Shown here in pieces: positions 1 to 7,575 of a stretch of DNA of 7,575 nt. A program made the translations under genes and the position numbers. Numbering within the stretch: position 1 is the stretch's first letter; each line of letters begins with the position of its first letter. The stretch comes from Candidatus Planktophila sp. (GTDB lineage Bacteria > Actinomycetota > Actinomycetes > Nanopelagicales > Nanopelagicaceae). Under the pieces are notes generated by a model. That model had not been told where the DNA came from. It saw nothing but the letters and a program-made list of their open reading frames with translations, and ran no database searches. The stretch covers positions 1-7,575 of the forward strand of contig JAURJS010000022.1 in the NCBI GenBank assembly GCA_030832135.1. The letters are read 5' to 3'.

Positions 1-270
1 GAAAAGTCACCAAAGCCACCTGTGCATGACTCTGCGCGACGTTGGTTAGAAGAAGTATTTAATCCAACAGTTGCTCTTATTCCTATTGAATTACAAGGGC
101 GAATCGAAGTCGCGCAGTTCTTCCACGAAGCGCTGGAACACCGTTGGTATCTCAGCGAGAAGGCTGGCCATGATGTCGGCCTTGAATTTGCAGCACAGTC
201 ATATGTCAATGAAATCTTGCCATTTCGTCGCGACTCCGGTGTTGATGTAGAGAAAGAGAGCGTCTCATGA
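1..270 (+). CDS. DUF4032-type protein, C-terminal end (5' truncated by window)
   Basis: The reading frame is open from the first base, so this is the last 89 codons of a longer gene; the GTG at 22 is only an internal valine. The visible tail resembles, from memory, the C-terminus of actinobacterial DUF4032 proteins: a proline-rich stretch, then RRWLEEVFNP (about visible residues 13-22), an FHEALEHRWYLSEKAG block and a closing SYVNEIL helix. The function of that family is not established; full-length members are sometimes annotated with a kinase-like N-terminal part, which cannot be seen here. The TGA stop overlaps the ATG of the next gene in an ATGA junction, which suggests co-transcription and translational coupling with the thioredoxin/TPR gene. 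The tail is soluble in character, with no membrane segment. The coding assignment is firm; the family name is a pattern-recognition call. Confidence 0.72.
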   Translation, partial: EKSPKPPVHDSARRWLEEVFNPTVALIPIELQGRIEVAQFFHEALEHRWYLSEKAGHDVGLEFAAQSYVNEILPFRRDSGVDVEKESVS

Positions 271-1127
271 CTTTTCCTCCCAACTTTGGTCAGGCCTATG
301 ATTTAAGTGGTTTAGGCAAGCCGCCGGTAGATACGACTACACCGATGCCCGGTTTAGAGGTAACAGCCACAAATCTCACCGCAGAGTTCTTACCGATGTC
401 GGCACAGAAGCCAGTCGTTGTTCTCTGTTGGTCTGCGCGCTCTGCCGAATCGGTAGAGATGCTTCGAGTCCTCGGAAAATTGGCGATGGCAGATCAAGGC
501 ACGTGGGTATTGGCTCGAGTTAATATCGATGAACAGCCACAGGTAGCACAAGCTCTTCAGACACGGACAATTCCTTATGGTCTTGTCTTTATCGCAGAGC
601 AACCAATTCCATTTGTTGAGCAAGCGCTCAATGAAACTCAGTTGCGAGAGGTAATCACAAAGATTCTCACCTTGGCAGCTCAGCAAGGTATCGGCGAAGC
701 ACCTGTCGAGCAGGCAGAGCCTGAGGAAGATGAGGCGCTCGAAGCGTTAGATCGTGGAGACTTTGCAACGGCTGAAGCTGCCTATAAGGCGCTCCTTGCT
801 CGCAAGCCCAATGATGTTTATGGAAAAGTTGGTTTAGCTCAAGTTCAACTCTTGATGCGCACCGATGGTCTCGATGCAGCAAGTGTTATGCAGAGCGCAA
901 TTGAAAACCCCGATGAGATTACGATTCAGATGGTCTGTGCCGATGTGGAGATCATGCAGGGCGATCTCGAGCAAGGCTTTAAGCGCTTATTACGCCTTAT
1001 CTCTACCTATTCAGGAGCGGAGCAGAAGTTAGTGAAAGAGCGGTTATTAGAGCTCTTCGCCCTGGTAGACCCTGCCGATCCACGCGTGATCAAAGCGCGC
1101 GCCGCCCTCGCCAATGCCCTCTTCTAA
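267..1127 (+). CDS. ybbN: Thioredoxin-fold / TPR protein, YbbN (CnoX)-like, lacking CXXC
   Basis: A 286-aa cytoplasmic protein with a thioredoxin fold at about residues 28-138 and a TPR-like helical C-terminus at about 155-286, the YbbN architecture. The active-site position reads WSARS (residues 55-59) where redox thioredoxins have WCGPC, so both cysteines are absent and disulfide chemistry is not expected. The cis-proline region is kept (TIP, 101-103). A charged Glu-rich linker (about 145-158) joins the domains, and the C-terminus DPRVIKARAALANALF is typical of actinobacterial members. E. coli YbbN/CnoX is a holdase-type chaperone that works with DnaK and GroEL; a similar protein-folding role is inferred here. 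The start ATG at 267 overlaps the upstream stop by 4 bp and has a purine-rich SD-like stretch (251-260) 6 nt upstream. M. tuberculosis Rv1324, a possible thioredoxin of this type, also lies beside glgB and glgE. Confidence 0.88.
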   Translation: MTFPPNFGQAYDLSGLGKPPVDTTTPMPGLEVTATNLTAEFLPMSAQKPVVVLCWSARSAESVEMLRVLGKLAMADQGTWVLARVNIDEQPQVAQALQTRTIPYGLVFIAEQPIPFVEQALNETQLREVITKILTLAAQQGIGEAPVEQAEPEEDEALEALDRGDFATAEAAYKALLARKPNDVYGKVGLAQVQLLMRTDGLDAASVMQSAIENPDEITIQMVCADVEIMQGDLEQGFKRLLRLISTYSGAEQKLVKERLLELFALVDPADPRVIKARAALANALF

Positions 1128-2330
1128 ATGAGTACAACGCCAGCACTCTCACATGCACAAGAGAAGCGCTCCCTCCACGCCCTCTTCTTCCTCTTCGGCT
1201 TTGGAATTATGGCGTGGGTTCCGCGCTTTCCAGAGTTGAAGGAGAACCTCTCCTTAAGTAATGGTCCATTCGGTTCTATTCTGACAACAGGAGCCATTGG
1301 AGCCTTCCTTGGACTCTTAACTGTCGGACATATCGTCCACAAATATGGAGTCAAGATTGTCTTCATCCTTTCCACCGTGTTGGTTTATGCATCATTTGCT
1401 GCAATCGTTCATGTTCACACACCAGCAATCTTCATTATCTTTAACGTGTTGATTGCATTTGGAATTACAGCAACCCATGTTGCCCTCAATACCCAAGGAT
1501 TTCATATCCAAGAACGTAGCGGAGATATCGTTGTTACAAGCTCTGCCGGATATTGGAGCGCAGGAGCTCTTGCCACTGCAATCGTCTCTGGAATCCTGGT
1601 CGGGGGAGTCGGACTCTCACTCCACATCGGTCTCCTCTCTGCGGCAACGGCGCTTGCTTCACTCTTCTATATCTTGCGTTTAACTCCTGTTCTTGTGACA
1701 GCAAATGAACATCCAGAGACCGACTATTCGATCAAAGATATCTTCACCTCATTCCATCTTGATTGGCCGGTCAGTCTTGGAATGGCCTGCGCTGTCTATC
1801 TTGAATTTGCGGTGGGTGACTGGGGAACAATCTTTACTAAAGAGCGCTTTGAGGTGAGTGCGAGTTTAAGCACCCTTCCATACATTATCTTTACCGTCTT
1901 TATGATTGTTGGAAGGCTATCTGCGCACAAGGTTGTGGAACGCTATCCGGTCGATCGACTTGCCAGGGTTTCAGCACTTGTTGCCGGAATTGGTTTTGTC
2001 AGCACCATTTCAATCGCCACACATCTACCTGCAACTCAGAAGTGGCTCTCATACACCCTGATTCTTATAGGTTTTTCACTGGCCGGTATTGGTTCTGCCA
2101 TTCTCGGCCCTAATTTCACAGGGGCGGCCAATCGAAGGTCGCCTCATCCAAGTTCAGTTGTGGTCGGCCAATTTGGCGTGACCAACAACGTTTTAACCAC
2201 GGTCCTTAAATGGTTGGTTGCTGGTGTGATTGGCTGGACAGATTCCATCGCCTTAGCTCTGATGATTCCGGGCGTTCTGATGATTGTCGCAGCGTTTTTC
2301 ACGCCGTACCTCAATAGCGAGAAGAGGTAG
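1128..2330 (+). CDS. MFS transporter (YbjJ-like), 12 TM
   Basis: A 400-aa inner-membrane protein of the major facilitator superfamily. About twelve hydrophobic helices can be placed, near residues 16-34, 48-68, 76-96, 99-118, 140-161, 165-184, 213-232, 249-265, 279-297, 308-328, 346-368 and 372-392. A hydrophilic central loop (about 186-210) separates the two six-helix halves. The loop after TM2 (VGHIVHKYGVK, 66-76) is a degenerate form of MFS motif A with the usual Asp/Arg pattern lost. The NTQGFHIQERSG stretch after TM4 (121-132) recalls the YbjJ-like branch, whose substrates are mostly unknown, so no substrate is assigned. The ATG abuts the TAA of the preceding gene (TAAATG) with no Shine-Dalgarno, so translation probably depends on terminating ribosomes from that gene. 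It ends 4 bp before the end of the convergent glgB. A sugar or aromatic substrate would be speculation. Confidence 0.85.
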   Translation: MSTTPALSHAQEKRSLHALFFLFGFGIMAWVPRFPELKENLSLSNGPFGSILTTGAIGAFLGLLTVGHIVHKYGVKIVFILSTVLVYASFAAIVHVHTPAIFIIFNVLIAFGITATHVALNTQGFHIQERSGDIVVTSSAGYWSAGALATAIVSGILVGGVGLSLHIGLLSAATALASLFYILRLTPVLVTANEHPETDYSIKDIFTSFHLDWPVSLGMACAVYLEFAVGDWGTIFTKERFEVSASLSTLPYIIFTVFMIVGRLSAHKVVERYPVDRLARVSALVAGIGFVSTISIATHLPATQKWLSYTLILIGFSLAGIGSAILGPNFTGAANRRSPHPSSVVVGQFGVTNNVLTTVLKWLVAGVIGWTDSIALALMIPGVLMIVAAFFTPYLNSEKR

Positions 2331-2345
2331 CTACTTACGCTCGCT
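2316..2345. terminator. Candidate bidirectional hairpin at convergent gene ends
   Basis: AGCGAG at 2316-2321 pairs with CTCGCT at 2340-2345. The stem continues with AAG (2322-2324) against CTT (2334-2336), leaving ACG (2337-2339) as a bulge and a 9-nt loop at 2325-2333. The stop codons of the MFS gene (TAG, 2328-2330) and of glgB (TAA on the minus strand, 2335-2337) both lie in this structure. No U-tract follows on either strand, so it is not a classical intrinsic terminator. Its position between two convergent operons with only 4 bp of spacer is the main reason to list it. The stem is short and may be a chance pairing. Confidence 0.3.
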
Positions 2346-4266
2346 CAAACCAGATAGTTGCAAGAGGTGGAACACGAAGCGTTGTGAATAAATCAGTATC
2401 AACATCAACTGCAAATGAGTGATTGGTGATGCCACTACCGCCATATTTGAGATCATCGGTATTAATCATCTCGCGCCAGACGCCAGCTGTTGGCATACGC
2501 AGTGAATAGAACTCCTGCGGCACTGGAGAGAAGTTGGTGATGCAGACAAGTGGATAACCAGCATCTGACCAACGGGTGAAGGCGAGAATATTATTGGCTC
2601 CATCATTGCCGACAATCCACTGGAAACCATCAGGGCTAACATCTTTCTCCCAGAGGGCAGGATGGCGCTTGTAATTCTCATTGATATCAGCAAGCGCTGA
2701 TTGCACACCGGTGTGTTCTGCATATTCGGTGAGGTGCCACTGAAGACCTGCCTCTTGGTTCCACTCATCGTTCTGTGCGAACTCTTGACCCATAAAGAGC
2801 AACTTCTTACCTGGATGGGCCCACATAAATCCATAGAGGGCGCGAAGGGTTGCCAGCTTCTGCCAACGATCTCCTGGGAACTTATTTACAAGTGAACCTT
2901 TTCCATGAACAACTTCATCATGGGAGAGCGGCAACATAAAGTTCTCAGACCAGGCATAGAGAATGGAGAATGTAATCTCATTGTGGTGATATGAACGATG
3001 AATTGGCTCATGCTGCAGATACTCGAGAGTGTCATGCATCCAGCCCATATTCCACTTAAAGCCAAAGCCGAGGCCATTGCTTGAGGTATCGCGAGTCACG
3101 CCTGGCCAGGCGGTAGATTCTTCAGCGATCATCATGATTCCCGGGTGTGATCTATAAGCGGTTGAAGTCGCCTCTTGTAGCAGCTGAACCGCCTCTAGAT
3201 TCTCGCGTCCACCAAAGCGATTAGGCAGCCATTCTCCCTCTTTACGAGAGTAATCGAGATAGAGCATCGATGCCACAGCATCAACACGGAGGCCATCGAT
3301 ATGGAACTCTTCTAACCAATAGAGCGCACTAGCAACGAGGAAGTTACGGATCTCATTGCGACCAAAGTTAAAGATGAGTGTGCCCCAGTCAGGGTGTTCA
3401 CCAAGTCGTGGATCTTCATGTTCGTAGAGCGCTGTTCCATCAAAGCGAGCAAGAGCCCACTCATCCTTAGGAAAATGCGCTGGCACCCAATCGAGAATTA
3501 CACCGATGCCGGCCTTATGAAGAGCATCAACGAGGAAACGAAAATCATCGGGGGAGCCGAAGCGCGATGTGGGAGCAAAGAAGGATGTGACTTGATATCC
3601 CCATGATGGACCATAGGGATGTTCTGTAACAGGCAGGAACTCAACATGGGTAAATCCATTACTTCTTACATACTCAACCAACTCAACTGCCATCTGCTGA
3701 TAGGTAAGACCAAGGCGCCACGAACCTAGATGAACCTCATAAACAGATACAGGAGAGCGCCATGGTTGAAAGTTGGAGCGTTGCTCCATCCAATCGTTAT
3801 CGCTCCACTGGTAATCACTCTCATTAACTATCGAAGCTGTAAGAGGCGGAATCTCTGTCTGACGAGCTAGCGGATCTGCATGATCTACCCATTGACCAAA
3901 GGCGCCACAGATAGCAAATTTATATTTAGTACCAGCTCCGATTTCAGGTATGAAGATTTCCCAGATTCCTGAAACGCCTTGTCGCACCATGGGATGAGCT
4001 GACTTATCCCAGTAGTTATGATCGCCAATCAAACTGACAGCTTGTGCATTAGGAGCCCACACAGAGAAAGCGATGCCGAGAAGTGCGCCATCTTTATCTC
4101 TCAATACATGTGCTCCAAGAGCCTGCCATAACTTCTCATGGCGGCCTTCATTGATGAGATGGAAGTCGAGTTCACCGAGAGTTGAATTGGGATTGATAAA
4201 AGTTACCGGTGTTGAACTCTCTTGCGAGCCTGCCTTGCCTTTGAATAATTTGGTAAGGAAGCTCAT
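2335..4266 (-). CDS. glgB: 1,4-alpha-glucan branching enzyme GlgB (GH13), short form
   Basis: A 643-aa cytoplasmic enzyme that cuts alpha-1,4-glucan chains and re-attaches the cut piece through alpha-1,6 bonds. After a variable tail (1-29) comes a CBM48 module (about 30-135, with [16 protein letters not shown]), then the GH13 barrel (about 170-540) and a C-terminal all-beta domain (about 550-643). Catalytic residues are visible: nucleophile D329 in DGLRVDAV, acid/base E382 in MIAEEST, and D450 in [13 protein letters not shown]. Their spacing (53 and 121) equals that of E. coli GlgB D405/E458/D526. The protein is about 85 residues shorter than E. coli GlgB, with most of the shortfall at the N-terminus, so the extra N1 module found in E. 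coli and M. tuberculosis is absent. It starts 9 bp after the glgE stop; an AAGG lies only 1 nt before the ATG, too close for a good Shine-Dalgarno, so coupling to glgE is likely. GlgB would branch the linear product of GlgE. Confidence 0.97.
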   Translation of the reverse strand: MSFLTKLFKGKAGSQESSTPVTFINPNSTLGELDFHLINEGRHEKLWQALGAHVLRDKDGALLGIAFSVWAPNAQAVSLIGDHNYWDKSAHPMVRQGVSGIWEIFIPEIGAGTKYKFAICGAFGQWVDHADPLARQTEIPPLTASIVNESDYQWSDNDWMEQRSNFQPWRSPVSVYEVHLGSWRLGLTYQQMAVELVEYVRSNGFTHVEFLPVTEHPYGPSWGYQVTSFFAPTSRFGSPDDFRFLVDALHKAGIGVILDWVPAHFPKDEWALARFDGTALYEHEDPRLGEHPDWGTLIFNFGRNEIRNFLVASALYWLEEFHIDGLRVDAVASMLYLDYSRKEGEWLPNRFGGRENLEAVQLLQEATSTAYRSHPGIMMIAEESTAWPGVTRDTSSNGLGFGFKWNMGWMHDTLEYLQHEPIHRSYHHNEITFSILYAWSENFMLPLSHDEVVHGKGSLVNKFPGDRWQKLATLRALYGFMWAHPGKKLLFMGQEFAQNDEWNQEAGLQWHLTEYAEHTGVQSALADINENYKRHPALWEKDVSPDGFQWIVGNDGANNILAFTRWSDAGYPLVCITNFSPVPQEFYSLRMPTAGVWREMINTDDLKYGGSGITNHSFAVDVDTDLFTTLRVPPLATIWFERA

Positions 4267-4275
4267 GCCTTAATT

Positions 4276-6240
4276 CTAAAGCTTAACCTTGGCAATGTGA
4301 ACAACTTTGCCAGATAACCTTGTTGGATCAAGGCGGACAAAGGTAAATGGTGACCACTGATACTTTGCAGAATCAATCAAATCCGTTACCTCAAAGTTAT
4401 CTTCACGCAAACCAAGTGAATCCATATTCCAATGCACTGTTGTCTCTTGTGCAAAGTTGGGATCTAAGTTAACGACCACCAGAATCAGGTTATCTCCCTC
4501 TCGCTTTGAATAGGCGAGGATCTGGTCATTTTCTGCATGGTGGAAGCGAAGATTGCGAAGACGTTGTAGCGCGACATTCTCTCTTCTAATCTTGTTGAGC
4601 AGGGTGATAAACGGTGCGAGCGTTACCTGCTTCTTCTCTGCTCCTGCCCAATCACGCACCTTGATTTCATACTTCTCAGAATCTAAATACTCTTCGCCAC
4701 CTTCTTTAAAGCGGCGGTGCTCATAGAGTTCATACCCTGCATACATTCCCCATGATGGTGTGAGCGTCGATGCAAGCGCTGCACGAATTGCAAAGATTGC
4801 CGGGTTGCCGCTCTGCAGATGGAATGGATTGATATCTGGTGTATTCACCCAGAAGTTGGGACGGAAGAATGCTGATGTTTGATGGGCAACCTCTTCGCCA
4901 TATGCGATGAGTTCCTGCTTTGTAGTGCGCCATGTGAAGTAGGTGTAGGACTGATGGAAGCCGGCTTTGCCTAAAGCATGCATCATCGGCGCCTTGGTAA
5001 ATGCCTCTGCTAAGAAGATTACATCAGGAGATTCCTCGCGGATGACGCGCATGACATCGCCCCAGAAGTGAACCGGCTTTGTATGAGGATTATCAACGCG
5101 GAAGATGGAGACGCCCTTGTTGATCCAGAAACGAAGGGTCTTGAGTGACTCCTCCAAGATTGCCTTGTAATCATTATCAAAGTTAATCGGATAGATATCT
5201 TGATACTTCTTCGGTGGATTCTCTGCGTATGCAATGGTGCCATCTGCTCGATGGGTAAAGAACTCAGGGTGCTCACGGACCCATGGATGATCTGGAGATG
5301 CCTGTAAGGCAAAGTCGAGCGCCACTTCAATCTTGTTCTTCTTCGCAACAGCGACAAAATCCTCAAAGTCCTTCATCGTTCCCAGCGCTGGATTGATAGC
5401 CATATGGCCACCTTCTGCGCCACCAATCGCCCAAGGAACACCTGGATCTGAAGGAGCAGGTGTGAGGGTGTTATTTCTACCTTTTCGATGAGTCACACCA
5501 ATCGGATGAATCGGTGGAAGATAGAGAATGTCAAAGCCCATCGCAGCTACTGCTGGAATGCGAAGGGATGCAGTCTTAAAGGTTCCACTTGTGATGGAGC
5601 CATCTTTATTTTCCATTGCACCTTCACTGCGTGGGAAGAATTCATACCAAGAGCCCACAAGTGCGCGAGGATGATCGGCGCGGACCGGATATTTCTCGCT
5701 CTGTGTTGCTAGGCGGCGGAGTGGATTTGCTGCACTGTAGCTGCGAATCTCTGGAGTTGAAGCAATTCCAAAACGATTAAGTGGGGCAAGTTTCGCATCC
5801 TTAAGAGCTGCGATTGCGCCCTTGAGAAGCGACTTAGCAGCAGGATCTTGTGAGATCACTTCCTCAAAGAGGTTGACTCCGATTGTGCACATCAACTCGG
5901 CATCGACATCAGCGCCGATCTTGATCTCAGCATCATGAATCCAGGTAGCAAGAGGATTGTCATAGCTTTCAATGACAAACGAGAAATCTCCACGGCTAGG
6001 GATTGTGATATCAGCGGTGTAGCGATCTCCACCATGCCAGATTTCGCGCATCACAGCGCGAGAGATTTCATTTCCGCCATTATCAAAGAGAACTACATCA
6101 GCGCCAAGGGCATCATGGCCTTCACGAAATACAGTTGCTGAAACTGGAAGAGTCTCTCCAGGAATTGCTTTGACAGGTACAAATTCTCCCCCGAAGAAAA
6201 CTGCGGGGGAGATATCTGCGACTGGAATTCGATTAATCAG
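4276..6240 (-). CDS. glgE: Alpha-1,4-glucan:maltose-1-phosphate maltosyltransferase GlgE
   Basis: GH13 subfamily 3 enzyme that adds maltosyl units from alpha-maltose-1-phosphate to the non-reducing end of alpha-1,4-glucan. The listed start is CTG at 6240-6238, giving 654 aa beginning (M)[13 protein letters not shown], followed by TVFREGHDA, a close match to the usual GlgE N-terminus. No in-frame ATG, GTG or TTG exists between the GTG at 6054 and the upstream in-frame stop (TAA at 6342-6340), so a start at 6054 would delete 62 conserved residues. With this numbering the catalytic residues are D383 ([10 protein letters not shown]), E412 (FLAEAF) and D469 (NTPDINP). Their spacing matches S. coelicolor GlgE D394/E423/D480 with a constant offset of 11. 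K253, N257, Q313, K344 and Y346 match substrate contacts I recall, at the same offset. ATT at 6237-6235 is an alternative start. The gene overlaps the aceE stop and precedes glgB, so the three are probably one transcript. Confidence 0.96.
   Translation of the reverse strand: MINRIPVADISPAVFFGGEFVPVKAIPGETLPVSATVFREGHDALGADVVLFDNGGNEISRAVMREIWHGGDRYTADITIPSRGDFSFVIESYDNPLATWIHDAEIKIGADVDAELMCTIGVNLFEEVISQDPAAKSLLKGAIAALKDAKLAPLNRFGIASTPEIRSYSAANPLRRLATQSEKYPVRADHPRALVGSWYEFFPRSEGAMENKDGSITSGTFKTASLRIPAVAAMGFDILYLPPIHPIGVTHRKGRNNTLTPAPSDPGVPWAIGGAEGGHMAINPALGTMKDFEDFVAVAKKNKIEVALDFALQASPDHPWVREHPEFFTHRADGTIAYAENPPKKYQDIYPINFDNDYKAILEESLKTLRFWINKGVSIFRVDNPHTKPVHFWGDVMRVIREESPDVIFLAEAFTKAPMMHALGKAGFHQSYTYFTWRTTKQELIAYGEEVAHQTSAFFRPNFWVNTPDINPFHLQSGNPAIFAIRAALASTLTPSWGMYAGYELYEHRRFKEGGEEYLDSEKYEIKVRDWAGAEKKQVTLAPFITLLNKIRRENVALQRLRNLRFHHAENDQILAYSKREGDNLILVVVNLDPNFAQETTVHWNMDSLGLREDNFEVTDLIDSAKYQWSPFTFVRLDPTRLSGKVVHIAKVKL
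6185..6212. other. Strong GC-rich hairpin inside 5' end of glgE
   Basis: TCTCCCCCG (6185-6193) and CGGGGGAGA (6204-6212) form a perfect 9-bp inverted repeat with a 10-nt loop (6194-6203). In the glgE mRNA the stem begins 28 nt downstream of the first base of the CTG start and covers codons for ISPAVFFGG. No U-tract follows on the minus strand (AATTTGTACC), so it is not an obvious terminator. It could affect ribosome entry, mRNA stability or the drop in expression between aceE and glgE. All of these are inference. The encoded peptide is a conserved part of GlgE, so coding constraint alone may explain part of the sequence. Confidence 0.5.
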
Positions 6241-7575
6241 CCAGATCCTTCTGTATTTCCTGCATCTGCCGCTGTGACATCGAAGATACGGTACTTGTTG
6301 ATTGCCTCTGTGACAACAGATTCCTTCACATCGCCGCTCTTAGCAAGTTGAGCAAGGGTTGCCACAACGATTGATTCAGCATCAACCTTGAAGTGGCGAC
6401 GGAGCGCTCCACGAGTATCAGAGAGACCGAAGCCATCTGTGCCGAGAGCGTAGAAGTCATTTGGTACCCATGGTGCGATCTGATCCTGCACAGCGCGCAT
6501 GTAGTCAGATACTGCAACGACTGGACCTTCAGTGCTCTTGAGCTTACTTGTGATGTAAGCGCTCTTCTTTGAAGATGGGTTGAGCAAGTTATGGCTATCA
6601 ACCTCTAGACCATCACGGCGAAGTTCATTCCATGATGTAACAGACCAGACCGAAGCTGAGACGCCCCAATCCTTCTGAAGGAGATCTTGCGCCTTGAGCG
6701 CCCAGTTAACGCCAACGCCTGATGCAAGAATCTGCGCATTCTTCTTACGCTGCTTCTCACCTGACTTCAAGAGATAGATTCCACGAAGGAGGCCTTCAAC
6801 ATCGAGGTTTGCTGGCTCTGCAGGCTGTGCATATGGCTCGTTGTAGACAGTGATGTAGTAGTAAACATTCTCACTATTTGCACCATACATACGACGAAGA
6901 CCATCTTTAAAGATATGTCCAAGCTCGTATGCATATGCAGGGTCATATGAGACAACCGCTGGGTTAGTTGATGCGAGAAGATGAGAGTGACCATCTTCAT
7001 GCTGCAAACCTTCACCGTTAAGAGTTGTGCGACCTGCCGTTGCACCGAGAACGAATCCACGGACCAACTGGTCAGATGCTGCCCAGAAGGCATCTCCTGT
7101 GCGCTGGAATCCGAACATTGAGTAGAAGATGTAAATCGGAATCATCGGTTCATCATGTGTTGAATATGAAGAACCAACTGCGGTAAATGAAGCTACTGAT
7201 CCTGCCTCGTTAATACCTTCATGAAGGATCTGACCCGATGTTGACTCCTTGTAAGAGAGAATCAATTCACGGTCAACGGATGTGTACTGCTGACCATGTG
7301 GTGAGTAAATCTTTAGTGATGGGAACAATGAATCAAGGCCGAAGGTACGAGCCTCATCAGGAATGATTGGAACAAGGCGCTTTCCAATGCCCTCATCCTT
7401 CACAAGATCCTTCAACATACGGACAAATGCCATAGTTGTTGCAATCTCTTGCTGACCTGAACCGCGACGAACTGATTCATAGACAGAGTCAGGTGGAGTT
7501 GGAAGTGGCTTAGAAACTGTGCGACGACGTGGGAGAGATCCACCGAGTTCTGCGCGACGTTCTGCAAGGTACTTC
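6237..7575 (-). CDS. aceE: Pyruvate dehydrogenase E1 component, homodimeric AceE (C-terminal half, 5' truncated by window)
   Basis: This is the C-terminal 445 residues of a protein usually near 900 aa; the frame is open to the window edge, so the Met at 7433 is internal. AceE is the thiamine-diphosphate enzyme that decarboxylates pyruvate and acetylates the lipoyl group of the E2 subunit. The visible part begins [12 protein letters not shown], then [11 protein letters not shown]. It continues with the conserved [27 protein letters not shown] (its second Glu is expected to contact the cofactor pyrimidine), [22 protein letters not shown] and SYDPAYAYE blocks. These are diagnostic for the homodimeric E1 rather than the alpha2beta2 form. 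The transketolase C-terminal domain fills about the last 200 residues and ends normally with [13 protein letters not shown] and a short tail. The TGA stop (6239-6237) lies within the CTGA that holds the glgE start. No E2 or E3 gene is present. Confidence 0.97.
   Translation of the reverse strand, partial: KYLAERRAELGGSLPRRRTVSKPLPTPPDSVYESVRRGSGQQEIATTMAFVRMLKDLVKDEGIGKRLVPIIPDEARTFGLDSLFPSLKIYSPHGQQYTSVDRELILSYKESTSGQILHEGINEAGSVASFTAVGSSYSTHDEPMIPIYIFYSMFGFQRTGDAFWAASDQLVRGFVLGATAGRTTLNGEGLQHEDGHSHLLASTNPAVVSYDPAYAYELGHIFKDGLRRMYGANSENVYYYITVYNEPYAQPAEPANLDVEGLLRGIYLLKSGEKQRKKNAQILASGVGVNWALKAQDLLQKDWGVSASVWSVTSWNELRRDGLEVDSHNLLNPSSKKSAYITSKLKSTEGPVVAVSDYMRAVQDQIAPWVPNDFYALGTDGFGLSDTRGALRRHFKVDAESIVVATLAQLAKSGDVKESVVTEAINKYRIFDVTAADAGNTEGSG
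6246..6250 (-). promoter_or_regulatory. Shine-Dalgarno for glgE start
   Basis: On the minus strand an AGAAGGAT sequence (6252-6245) lies inside the last codons of aceE. Its AAGGA core (6250-6246) is 5 nt before CTG (6240-6238) and 8 nt before ATT (6237-6235). Both spacings are workable for initiation. This site marks the real glgE start region at the aceE stop and argues against a start at 6054. Confidence 0.6.

Noticed and set aside
22..270. A complete 82-aa small protein starting at GTG 22
   Set aside because: The frame is open to base 1 and the sequence looks like the C-terminus of a larger DUF4032-type protein.
390..882. Antisense open frames on the minus strand across ybbN
   Set aside because: They are low-complexity shadows of ybbN with unusual residue make-up (many Cys, Trp, Leu, His) and no family resemblance.
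4267..4275. A promoter or terminator in the glgE-glgB gap
   Set aside because: Only 9 bases separate the genes, with no hairpin; only a poorly spaced AAGG is present.
5019..5366. 115-codon minus-strand open frame inside glgE
   Set aside because: It is an out-of-frame shadow rich in Arg and Ser, while the glgE frame carries the conserved motifs.
4276..6054. glgE taken as a 592-codon gene starting at GTG 6054
   Set aside because: Codons upstream to 6240 encode the conserved GlgE N-terminal domain in the same frame with no stop, and a good Shine-Dalgarno sits at 6250-6246.
6185..6212. The glgE hairpin as an intrinsic terminator of aceE
   Set aside because: It lies inside the glgE coding region and no U-run follows on the minus strand.
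6237..7433. aceE as a complete 398-aa gene starting at 7433
   Set aside because: The frame stays open to 7575 and the extra residues match AceE sequence upstream of that Met, so it is a window truncation.
1..7575. Mobile element, CRISPR array, tRNA/rRNA, phage or defence genes
   Set aside because: The window is filled by six housekeeping-type genes, and I saw no direct repeat arrays, terminal inverted repeats, transposase motifs or tRNA-like cloverleaf sequence.

Overview
The window looks like a compact chromosomal segment from an actinobacterium of moderate GC. The gene families are actinobacterial: GlgE, homodimeric AceE, a YbbN-type thioredoxin-TPR protein and a DUF4032 protein. Base composition is roughly balanced, unlike the very high GC of streptomycetes, and almost every base is coding. 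The only non-coding gaps between genes are 4 bp and 9 bp. This would fit a streamlined freshwater lineage such as the Nanopelagicales (acI), but that placement is inference from style, not from a marker gene.

Plus strand, 1-2330: the 3' end of a DUF4032-type gene overlaps by 4 bp a gene for a thioredoxin-fold/TPR protein (YbbN-like, without the CXXC active site). That gene is followed with zero spacing by a 12-helix MFS transporter gene. The three probably form one operon.

Minus strand, 7575-2335: the 3' part of aceE (pyruvate dehydrogenase E1) overlaps glgE (maltose-1-phosphate maltosyltransferase), which is followed after 9 bp by glgB (branching enzyme). GlgE extends linear alpha-1,4-glucan from maltose-1-phosphate and GlgB adds alpha-1,6 branches, so the pair makes glycogen-like alpha-glucan. 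The enzymes that make maltose-1-phosphate (TreS-Pep2 or GlgC-GlgM) are not in the window. The two operons converge, with 4 bp between the MFS and glgB stop codons.

The most unusual point is the glgE start. The conserved GlgE N-terminus continues 62 codons upstream of the first ATG/GTG/TTG available in frame, right back to the aceE stop. The only sensible starts there are CTG (in a CTGA overlap with the aceE stop) or the adjacent ATT, behind a good AAGGA Shine-Dalgarno. A 9-bp perfect GC-rich hairpin lies just inside the coding region. I see no mobile element, phage gene, CRISPR array, RNA gene or defence system, and no clear candidate for a wholly new system.
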